A stretch of DNA of 64,000 nt. It comes from Clitopilus passeckerianus (lineage: Eukaryota > Basidiomycota > Agaricomycetes > Agaricales > Entolomataceae). Made by a program: the position numbers and the translations under genes. Numbering within the stretch: the first letter of the stretch is position 1; every line of letters begins with the position of its first letter. This document shows positions 33,140 to 43,397 of the stretch, in pieces. Location of the stretch: assembly GCA_944990035.1 (NCBI GenBank), contig CALYLX010000100.1:248001-312000 (forward strand), read 5' to 3'. The notes below the pieces were generated by a model that was not told the DNA's origin, made no database searches, and saw nothing but the letters and a program-made list of their open reading frames with translations.

Positions 33140-34391
33140 ATGCCGATCGCAATCGGAACTCTGCAAGGAGGAAATTTCATCAAGAAGCTTCCGTCTCCGT
33201 ATACCGAGGAGCAAGTGAAGTCGTACCTCGAGCAGATACAGTACCCGGGAGCAAAAGAGGATGGAGCTATTGCGGACCATCCCACTTCACTGGAGAATCT
33301 GACGCTGGTGATGAGGCTTCATTCGCTCGCATTTCCATTCGAAAATACCGCAATGCACTAGTGAGTAGAAATCCAAAGAGAACGAGGATATTGCGTCTCA
33401 ATGCCCTTTATAAACAGTACAGCCGAGCACAAGATGGATGTTAGCTATCAAGGCGCCTTCAACCGTCTTGTTCTGAATAAAATGGGATCCTACTGCTATG
33501 GACAGAACTCCGTCATGCTCGGAATGTTACGAGGCTTGGGATACAGGTAGGGCTCTTCTGATATATTTAGCAGTGAATTGAAGCAAACCATTCAGAGTCT
33601 ATCCTGGGCATGCGAGAGTTAATGGAGCGCATGCCTCCGCTGGTGCCGCCCCCCAATATGGGGCAAAGAGTCATATGGTGCTCTTTGTTCAGCCAATCGA
33701 GAACAGCAATGAAACCTACATCGTTGACGTCGGTTTTGGCTCTCCCGGTCTGGCGCGGCCCATGCTTCTGTCAGAAGGAAACGTTTCGAGAGGAGCAATG
33801 GCGCCGGAAATGCATACGCTAGGACGCAGACCTCACCCCCAATCTAGTATAGGCGCGTTAAGTCTCTTCCTGATTCCGATTCTGACGTCCTAACCTACAG
33901 ATGCTCCCCGTTTAGATGCTACGAATGACCAATCCCACTTTCTGTGGACCATGGAGATGTTTTACGAAGGATCCAACCCTCCAGTGCATCAACTAATGTA
34001 CACATTCAGCGAGGAAGAAATCTTCCCACCCGAGATGGAACAAGGTTCCTTTGGAGTCTCACAACAACCCGAAATCATCTTCGGCCAGCACGTCTTGTGC
34101 TGCAAGTACGTGCGGCTCTCTGAAGATAGGTTTGCCCTTAACCTCGGCGAGGGAGAGGTGACACCACCATCCAAATTGGACGCCGACGACGACTCGCTGG
34201 TAAGGTACACTCTCTTCGGCAGACAAGTCAAGCGTGTCGCCGGCGGCTCGTCAACTGTCATCCGAGAACTGACAACCGAGGCTCAGAGGATACAAGCGCT
34301 TAGGGGGGTGTTTGGGCTGAATATCCCGGACGAAGCGGAGAAATATATTCAGGGTAGAATCCCGGCATTCAGTTCTGCCAACGCGACCTGA
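33140..34391 (+). CDS. Arylamine N-acetyltransferase (NAT)
   Basis: A cysteine-dependent acetyl-CoA transferase acting on arylamines and hydrazines (or malonyl-CoA, as in some fungal NATs). Exons 33140-33360, 33418-33546, 33596-33846 and 33901-34391 give 1,092 nt, 363 aa. The catalytic triad is visible: Cys in GSYCYGQNSVML, His in AKSHMVLFV, Asp in YIVDVGFGSPG. The N-terminal helical part has LENLTLVMRLHSLAFPFEN, typical of the family. The exon 3 donor is A|GTATAG (phase 1). The protein is longer than bacterial NATs (about 280 aa), as often seen in fungi. Probably cytosolic. It sits head-to-head with the OYE gene, suggesting a small detoxification pair. Confidence 0.93.
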
Positions 34392-35698
34392 ACGACGGGT
34401 CGTAATGGGTATGAAAGTCCATATAATCAGGGCATGCCGTCATTAAATACCACATCATGTAACTATCCTCTCTCTCCGGTGATTAACATCGTTTAAGACT
34501 GGAGCATACACAAATGGTCTACGTTGTGGCGCAAGCTCCCCTATGCATCGGTGTACCAAATGCTAAATCCTCGGAGCGGATCATAACCAGAGATTGCAAC
34601 CGCTTGCGACATTTTACGCAAAATCTGATCAAGAGAGATAATCTGATCGAGTCGCATATTTGTGTCCGTGAAACCACGGGAAGAAATTATTACACGAGAC
34701 TCGCTTGTACTCGTTACACCGAGACGGCCATTCAATATTCGAGAGTGTTCGAGGACAACTGATAAAGCCACTACTACTCACTACACGCATCATCTCCCAT
34801 ATAATTACAAACGGTAGCGATGGCTCAAACCTACAAGAGAACATGGACAATGACTTCAACTCTTGTTGAGTACTTGAGTTACCGGACCGGCATTAGAAAA
34901 TAGCGGGCGTCAAATTTCTGATGACTAATCGAATGCATGTTGCCCTTTGCCTCGACACACGCTTGTGAGGCACGCAGCATCTGCAGCAGACGGCACCTGC
35001 AGATCTATCGACATCTGGCACATCTATATGGCTAAACTAATATTGAAGTGGCTATGATGGGAAACTCGAGGCTGAACAGCTGCGAACGTTCGCTGTGTGT
35101 CATGCAGTCTTGACAAATTCCTGGTTCTGCACTCCAAACGAGATACCCTCGGGCATCTGGCTTGTTGGTTACTTTTACTACCGGTTCGTCAAGCGATGGT
35201 CTGAGGAGCATCCCAGAGACCACGTCAGACTCGCGCCATTCTTTTGCTCAAAGAGTGGATGTGTCAGCACCAGCACCGCCAAACCATACCCCATTTGGGA
35301 AATTGATGCGTATTTCTCAATGCGACGAAACCGCACAGAAGTCGTCAGTGTACCTTTACAATTTTTTGCAAGCCTCAAAAACTGACAATGTTGGTACAGT
35401 ATGACTCAAAATAGTTGAGGCGTTGAAATCTCTAGCCTTTCAGGTGAGTAAATCGCTTTTTATCTGCTATCTAGATTCAAACCTTTGGAAAATTAGTAAC
35501 CGTCTCAATGTCATGGCCGAGGCGGAGCGGACGGACCCGCAAAAATATCTAACATGCAAATTCTCATCCAAGCATGGTATCTAAGCGTACCGGCAATGGC
35601 TTACCGGCAAATGGAGTCCAGCCAAACGACAGACGATAAAGACGCCTCCGTGGTTCTATGGACAGTCCGATATTCTTTCTTCGCTTCTCCCCCTCTCC
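34392..35698. other. Intergenic region, no gene seen
   Basis: Between the NAT gene and the MFS transporter. Only short frames lacking motifs. The last part should be the transporter promoter. Confidence 0.6.
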
Positions 35699-37818
35699 AT
35701 GGCGTCATCCCTCCCGCCACTAAACGCTTCCGCTCGCTCATCTACGACGATGATTGAGGTACCGCACTTCGGCGTCGAGGTCAAGCCTGCGCTTTCTGAT
35801 CCGAAATCACCTCGATCTCCCCTGGAGCAAGAAATTGCAAGAGGCGAAGCTGCTTTCGAGAGCTACGGTGGTGATGACCCCCATGAACCGGAACCTAAAT
35901 CGTCTACCTTTATCTCTCCTACCGCCTCAACAAGTTCAACGCAGCACGAACCAGAACAGGATCCCAATGAAGTTGCCTGGGATGGGGCCGATGATCCTGC
36001 AAATCCTCAGAACTGGTCAGTACGGTACAAATGGTTTATTACCGTGCTGTGCTGCGTTATGACGGTGAACGTGTAAGTCTTTCCGACTTCTTCTGCTGAG
36101 AATGCCGCTGAATCATGGCCCTTCTAGGACATTCGCTTCTTCCGCACCAACATCGGCAGTTACTGGTATTAGACAACAATTCGACGTACCAGCAGAGGTA
36201 ACATACCTAATAACGACGGTTTTCCTTCTCGGCTACACCTTTGGGGTATGTTTTTCCTCCTTACGAGTTCGAATTTCAACTAATCGTCGAATATTAGCCG
36301 CTATTCTGGGGACCTGGCAGTGAAGTCGTCGGTCGACGACCGATCTTCAGGGTGACACTCGTTCTCTATACTCTGTTCCATCTCGGTCAAGCCTTGGCAC
36401 CCAACATCGAGACTCTCTTGATCACCCGTTTCCTTTCTGGCTTCTTTGCTTGCGCTCCTCTCACGAACTGTGGTGGCGTCATCGCGGATATCTGGTCAGC
36501 AGCCGGACGAGGACTAGCTGTCAGCATTTTCACGGCCTGCGTCTTTGTTGGCCCCGTCATTGGTCCCATCATCTCTGGATAGTAAGTCTTTCTTGTCGTA
36601 TTCCACTATCATAATTTCTAATAATCTTCGTCCCTCCAGCATGGTCGAGAGCGGTCTCAGCTGGAGATGGGTCTTCTGGATCATGATGATCTTCGCTGGC
36701 TCCTGTTCGATAGTCGTCATCATCTTCCTTCCCGAAACCTACGCGCCGATTCTGCTTGCCAAGAAGACAAAGCAGATCAGGAAGCAGGACCCTAGCTCGA
36801 AGATTTGGGCGCCACATGAGAAGCAGGATTGGTCGATGAAGGGCCTCGTTCACCGAACGATCTTCCGACCATTCCAGATGCTGTTCATGGAGCCCGTTCT
36901 CGTTCTTGTGACTATCTACCTTTCCCTCGTTTACGGCGTTCTCTATGCTCGTAAGTTCCCTTCCTCTGCCGACTTCCTGGATCATGTCTAACATATTCTC
37001 CTATAGTCTTCCAGGCCTTCCCTATTGTCTACATCGTTAAGCGACACTTCACCATTGGTCAAGACGGCCTCATGTTCATTGGCGTTGGCATCGGAACTAC
37101 CATCGGCTCGTGCCTCAACTATTACCTTAGTCGGCATTACACAACGCTCATCAAGACCTGGAAGGGATTCCCACCTCCAGAACAGCGACTCTTTGGAGCT
37201 ATGATTGGTGGACCTGGTCTGGTCATTGGCGCATTCTGGCTCGGTTGGACTGGACAATACCCAAGTATTCCTTGGTATGTGCCGGGTCTCAGTACCATCT
37301 TGTTGGGAGCCAGCATCAGTATGATCTTCATGTCGTTCTTGGTAAGCCTTCCGTATCTTTCTCCTCGATATGGATTCTGATATAATCATATCTTCTCAGA
37401 GCTACCTCGTTGATACCTACTTGATGTTCAGCGCCTCTGCTTTCGCTGCGAATACTATGATTCGATCCGCTGTCGCCGCTGCGTTCCCCCTGTTCACTGT
37501 TCAGATGTTCACCAACGTGAGTTTTCTTCATACCCTTTGTTCATCTTCCGAAACTAACTTCTTTTCCTCTAGCTCGGCGTTAACTGGGCATGCACTCTAA
37601 TTGGTCTAATTGCACTCGTTCTGGCACCTAGTCCCTTCCTTTTCTACAAGTTTGGCCCCGCGATTCGAACGAAGAGCAAGTTTGCTCCCTGTATCGTAAG
37701 TCTGACCCACATTCACCCAAGGCTCTTGAGCTGACTAAATGACTTTTAGGATCTCAAAATTGCTGCTGCTATGAAAGAGGAGCAGGCAAACGCAGAAAAG
37801 TCTGCGCAATCCGCCTGA
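35699..37818 (+). CDS. MFS transporter, DHA1 drug/polyamine type
   Basis: A proton-driven exporter of the major facilitator superfamily, plasma membrane. Eight exons: 35699-36072, 36128-36245, 36298-36581, 36640-36950, 37007-37341, 37400-37516, 37573-37695 and 37750-37818, totalling 1,731 nt, 576 aa. The acidic, Ser-rich cytosolic N-terminus (about 1-105) ends in PANPQNWSVRYKW, the usual entry to TM1 in fungal DHA1 proteins. The motif GYTFGPLFWGPGSEVVGRRP (TM2-loop 2-3) matches the TPO-type signature, and SGLSWRWVFWI is the conserved TM6 region. Twelve hydrophobic segments can be counted. The substrate is unknown; polyamine or drug/metabolite export is the family expectation. Confidence 0.93.
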
Positions 37819-38122
37819 ACTCCGTGACCTACCTTTTCGTTCTTTCATTTCTCTGGCCTTCATGGACGCTTTCCACTCAATGGTTTAACGCTGGCATTAC
37901 ACAACAACTATTTCTTCCTGGCAACTTTCAAACATAGACTTCACCGTGTCGAGCATCACTTGTAGCTATAGCATCGTCATTCGCACCAATTACGAATTTA
38001 CAGTATTTCTAACTAAATATCCTTATTTGCCATACCAAAAGCTCTTCCGCAGTACATAGAACGTTACCAACAGATGTAACGGTTGATTAAAACGAAATAA
38101 AAAATCAATTTAATAGTCATGG
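37819..38122. other. Convergent 3' intergenic region
   Basis: AT-rich 3' flanks of the convergent MFS transporter and F-box-like genes. Nothing else seen. Confidence 0.6.
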
Positions 38123-40368
38123 CTACCACTGTGAAGACATCCTTTCGATCTCGTACAGGTCGATATTTCTCTCTAGAGCGACCTCTTCTGCCTCCCTTCT
38201 TACTTCGACGTCAATATTGCCCTGCGATTTCCACTCGATACCTATCTTGTTCCATCCGGTAACCCTCACAGCATCAGCAATTGCCACTGTCTCTCGCTCC
38301 CAGCTCTGAAGCCAGAAGTGACTGTTATCTATGGTAACAGCAGTGGCCTTCATGGATCCGTCTTCGTTCATGATTTTCGCTTTTCGCTCAACCGCCAAAG
38401 GAGTGAGGTCGCAATTATAGAAGCGAGCGGTCTCCAACTGGACCATCTGTGCGATAGCAGCATCGATAGCATACTCATCCGTGTACCAATCTAGCTCGAA
38501 ATGAGAGTCGGATATGGTCAAGACCCGAAGTGAATGTGCGATTTTGGTTAGGAAAGTCAGGAGGTCGCTATTTGTTGGCCCTCCTACGTTGTCTAGAGTG
38601 ACCTCGGTAAGAGCCGGAGTCGGTGCTGGGATGAATCTGAGCAATGCCTCTCCGTATAGGTCGAGGTTCAGCAACGTAAGTTTCCGCAGGTTTGGGCACC
38701 ATGTCCAGGTATCAGCTTCCTATAGGACGTGAGTACGGAAGGAGAATGTTGCATTGATTAACAACCAACCTGGTCCAAGTTCGATCTGACATCCAGGCAG
38801 TGGAATCGGGCATTCTGGTGACGAGCTCTGGATCCCCGTACAGACAGGACTTCGCACTGCTCCCATTCGGATATGACTTGCTGCAGCTCACGGATCGAGA
38901 GAGCTTCGAACCAAGCAGAAATTGAAAATTCTTTCACATTACGTAGTGCTTTGAGGTGGGGAAAGAGGGTGTTTGCGTGTTTGCGGGTTGTTATCTTCAA
39001 TGTAAGTGACTGAAGGGAAGTGGCTGCTGAGATTATGCCAGCTATCGCTGTGGGCAACGACTTGGAGAAGAATTGGGCATCATAGCATTCTGCAATGAGG
39101 TGCTTAACACATCTACTTTTGTCCGGCCAGAGTCGGAGCAGATGCGCGAGACCAAAGACAGCGGGTGTTGAGTTGAAGCTGCCTGCTTGCAGTAGAAGTG
39201 CTTCGGTCGCAGCATCATGCCAGGCTCTCGAGACGCTAGCAAGCCTCGTGGCGTGTGAAGGCCAGTTGAAAATGCGGAAATCAATACACTTCCGTATTAT
39301 TCTGAAGAGTACGGATTTGGGGAGGATAGGCGCAACTTTGCGGTGCTTCGTAGAAGTCGAAAGAACGTGGGCTTGGAATGGGTAAATTCCAGGAGCTTTC
39401 CAATCCAGAGGATAATCGGGATCTAAAGGGTCGTAGGACACAAACCCTCTGTTTAGATGTAGGTATTGGACGAAGGCAGGGTTTGAAAGAGTAAACATGT
39501 GTTTCGTTTCGTAAACGATCTTCCAAGGTGCTTCATCGGTGGGCTGCCCCGGTCGTAGAGGCGTATCAGTGCCAAGCTGCAATGATCTCAGGCGCAAACT
39601 AGTCATGTCCTCTATGACAGTTCGGTCGTCATAGATCTCAAGTATAATGGTCATTATGCGCCCATTTGTTTCGCGACTACGTCTCGCTAGCTGACGGTCT
39701 ACAAGTTCCTCACTCATAGCCAGATCCGGCATACCCCAGTAGCGAAGATCCATTCGTCGCGTCATCACCTACGCAGTGAGTATGATGAGCATCTTTGCCC
39801 TGGATACTTTAGAAGCGGAACTCACCAGCTCATCATTCGGCAGTAAGTTACGGTCATGTAGGATAATCAGGTTGATACCAGCGTAGTGCTTTAGGGCCTC
39901 TGGACACAGGACGACTGTGACCAGACAGAGTCTCCCATCCCGAATGATACCAGGGCCATCGCTCACGGAACAGGTGGAACCTGCAACCCAGAATGTCTGG
40001 CCGTCAGCCATAGTCTTGACCGTCAAGGAGGTGGGGCCGTTCCCTTTCACCAGATCCAGCTGCCCTTTTCTGTGAAAAGGTTGCTGATCTTTGCGGCCTT
40101 CCGGGTACCTAACCCCGGTCGGAGCGCTGACTGCACTGACCATGCGTGACTCCTTAGGGATCTCTATACAATCTTCGGAGCCGTTTGCATTTGTAGTCGA
40201 AATCCACCCCCTGGTAGCATGCGAGCTTGCAAGCTGTCCGACGCTGCCCCGGCACTGGCACCAGAACCGTGAATCCTGAGGGTCTAATGAAAGTCGTTGC
40301 GATATGTAACTCAGTGCTTCTGTGGTTAAGTTCAGCTTAGCGAATTTATTCGATCTTTCCAGAGGCAT
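38123..40368 (-). CDS. F-box-like protein with LRR-like C-terminus
   Basis: Exons 40368-39826, 39768-38770 and 38719-38123 give 713 codons (712 aa). The N-terminal 180 residues show no known domain. Around residues 330-375 a sequence resembling a degenerate F-box is seen: ILPKSVLFRIIRKCI ... RLASVSRAWHDAATEALL. After it come leucine-rich strands typical of fungal F-box/LRR-like proteins (LQSLTLKITTR, LRKLTLLNLDLYG, LRVLTISDSHFELDW). The likely role is substrate choice in an SCF ubiquitin ligase, but the F-box is weak and no partner is known. Exon phases are all 0, and all three splice junctions keep the frame. Confidence 0.72.
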
Positions 40369-43220
40369 TGGACGGCATGAATGTTTGAATGGTCATTATT
40401 GTTGCATCGTAAAGTGGCTAGTGCAAGTGGGAGGTGGACCGTGGACAGTTTCGCTAATCGGAACTGTGCTGAGTCCTCTGAAATAAACAAAGGCAAACGG
40501 CCACCCTCCCACTACTCAACGTCCATCTGACGTCCATTATCGTCAGCAGAACGCTCTCTTGAAGACCAAATGATGCTCACAAGCGGTTAACGAAGCTGGG
40601 GCTCAAGTCTTGCTACAAATCTAACGGGATGTCGGCCGCCTCCAGAAGCCACACCCCTCTTTTGAATCCTCGGACGCTTTGATATCCAAAGGTACATATT
40701 TTCAGCTTCAATATTTCTGCCTTCTTTCTTGTCGCACCTTTTCCATGCACCTGAGCCGACTCTCGAATGCCTTCCTTCTTTACGTTACCCTGATTTTATC
40801 TCGTGAACGAACGAATAGGTTGCTGATGGTATTCTTAGGAATTTCATGAAGAACTCTCTTGAGCCCAAAACTCTTGCAAGACTCGCAACGTGATGCCCTA
40901 TATGATGTTGGACGTGTAAAATTGGTGGAAATCGACCAGGTCCAAGTAGGCCTTCTACCTCTTTCGACCAGAGTGATAAACTGATCTCTTCGTTCCAGGA
41001 GCCCATTTCCACTACTACGCTGCAATCCTGGTTCCAGGATGGACTTCTCCTGGTTCATGTGGATTGATACAAAATCCCTCGACCTGTATCAGAAGCGACA
41101 TCCCCGGTCGTAACTCTTGACCAGCTGCATTCGTCAGTGTTGGTCACCAACGACAAACGGAAGCTGTAGCACCAAAATCAAGTTACCACACTGTGGTTTC
41201 ATCCCGGACTCGAATCCCGAAGAAACAAGTTTTGAACTCCCGGAAGGGAATCCAACGATACTGCGTCTGCGGTACTCCTTGAACGTCAAAGGGCCGTTAC
41301 TCCCAAGTTGGACAATGGTAAGTTATTTTCTAGACAAAATATTTTTCAAACCGAATATTCAACAGCTCTTACAGGCTGGAATTGTCAGGAACTGCTGCGA
41401 CTCACCAGCTTGGCATGTGAAGTGGGATGACTGCATGCCCACTCTGTCGCTGTCGCGCTTACGGAGCCTTTGGGAGCAAGGCGCTGTCAATAGCTGGCAG
41501 AACCTGCGCATTGGACAATCGCCGCATATCCCGTCCACATCTGGTGGCATGGAGACCCTGGAAACATTATAACCATCAAGATGCTCCAACGTATACATCC
41601 TCCATTCCGACGTAATATCGAGGTTGTGGTTGTGGTCATCAAGCAGCAATGTCATATCTCCGGTCTGAACGCTACTGTACAGCAGTACCACTACGGAAGA
41701 AGGCTCTTTGTGGACCCGCCGCTGGTCAAGATAGGACACGTCATTCCATATCTCGGCGTTTCTGAGGCCGCCGGATACATGCTATGGAGTCATACGTTGA
41801 CCAAGCTTGCAAGCCTCAACATCCATCCTCCGAGGCTCTGGGTCATCTGGGTCACCCAGATGCCTCACGAGCTCTGGCAAATAGGGGGACATCCGTGGTA
41901 AGTCTCCCGCTATTTTCTCCCGTATTCCAGATGCTAAATCTCTGCTTCATGTTTCTCAGCTGCTAGCTCAATTGCTCGTATTCAAAAAAGGACCTGGACT
42001 TAATGTCCACACCTCTCGGGGCCAATCTTCCGGGAACCTCGCATATACCCACTCGTTCGTATCAAGACGCGGTTTTGTGAGGTCCAGAACCTCCAATCCT
42101 CGACCTACCGAATCCATGTGCCAGGTCATGGTGGACCCACGTATCTCTTCACTCAAGATACGACAACTACGCAAGACCCACCCACCCCGAATGACAACCA
42201 GTCCCGTTTCTTCCTTCATCCTTCCAACTCTAGCTCCGTCTAGCCCACTCGATTCCTCAGCGCTCAGATCCACCTCCAAACATCTGCCAAGCTCGATCCT
42301 TGGAAGGGTCAACGCCATCAGAGCAGGTTCCAAATTTGCGCCTGCTGCTGTTCCCAAGTCGGCTTCTGGCGGGCTCTATTCTCGCATACCCCAATAAAAT
42401 AGGCTTTAGCCATCCAAACGGCAAGACCTATGTCACTGTATCGCCCTATCCTACATCGGACTAGCGTAGCGCTGGGCCAGCTACTTCCCTATCACTCCCT
42501 AGCCAAGGCCTCCAGGTCTCCAGAACCACCTCTAGGCAGCCTCGTTTCCCCAAATCCGCCACAAGGTGCACCCATGGTGGGTGCAGACAGGCCAATGACG
42601 AACCCCGAACGACAGGCTTCCAAACTCTGTATGGCCGCCACCAAGCCAGGAGCACTTCCAAGACCAGGCTCCACTCGTTACCTTTGCGACTGCATTACTC
42701 AGAACAGATTGAAAGTGCGGAATTGTTGCTCCGTTCGTGTTTCGGGGACCACGACGAGATATTAGATGATATCCCAAGCTTTGAAGACACTGGATGATAA
42801 ATCCGTACGTCTGCTACTCAGCAACTCTCTGATAGGCCATACTGATACATTAGATTTAGGTGAACACAGCACGAGTCGGCGCCTCGTATTTGAAGGCAGA
42901 GCCTCTGTTTCCCGTTTTGCAGACATCCAACGACGGAAAGTGAAGGATGGCAGAGAAGATCTAGCTTGTGGAACGTGTTGGGATAGGCACTCGAGAGCGG
43001 CCTCCCCGACTTATTATACAACCAACTGGATGTATGTTGCGCCATGATCGGGCTCCTCTTTTCATCTGTTCTCAAGAGGACGTTACCTACTTGAAACTCT
43101 GATGTACCCCCGATGTTGTTTCCTTCTTGAGCGTTATTGAACACTCTTCGGATATATTGGTTGTATTCGTCCTCGTCCTCATTGGCCAATGAATCTGAAT
43201 GCTCAGGCGTTGACTTTGTC
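40369..43220. other. Decayed gene block upstream of NLR1
   Basis: No intact gene. Positions 41530-41800 translate to LLQRIHPPFRR...LNATVQQYHYGRRLFVDPP...GVSEAAGYMLWSH. This matches the protein-level remnant at 60870-61150 (LLQRMYPPLRH...VNATEVYQLLQ..GGRLFVDEP...GVFEAAIYELWGH). Positions 40670-41310 resemble 56530-57080 (shared CTGCGTCTG.GGTA.TCC). Position 42050-42090 resembles 61400-61440 (CAAGACGCGGTTTTGTG). Stops and frame changes interrupt every stretch. It looks like a duplicated, decaying gene of unknown family. Confidence 0.5.
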
Positions 43221-43330
43221 AACAGATGGGCGTCAATTGGGAGAAAGCTGTGTGGACTGCCTCCGAATCACCAGCGCTTCAGTCCCATGCGTACGCCTCG
43301 TGTCTGAGCAACATTAGGTTGGTTGTCGCC
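43221..43330 (+). promoter_or_regulatory. Conserved NLR upstream block, copy 1
   Basis: GATGGGCGTCAATTG...AAAGCTGTGT...ACCAGCGCTTC...CTCGTGTCTGAGCAAC recurs ahead of NLR2 (about 51389-51545) and NLR3 (about 62738-62905) at a comparable distance from the ATG. Probably the promoter or leader, maintained since duplication. Confidence 0.65.
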
Positions 43331-43397
43331 CTGCAACCCTTCCCACTGTCTACTGTCTACTTGACCGCAGGCTGCGCCTCTGGTCAGACCAAGAAAG

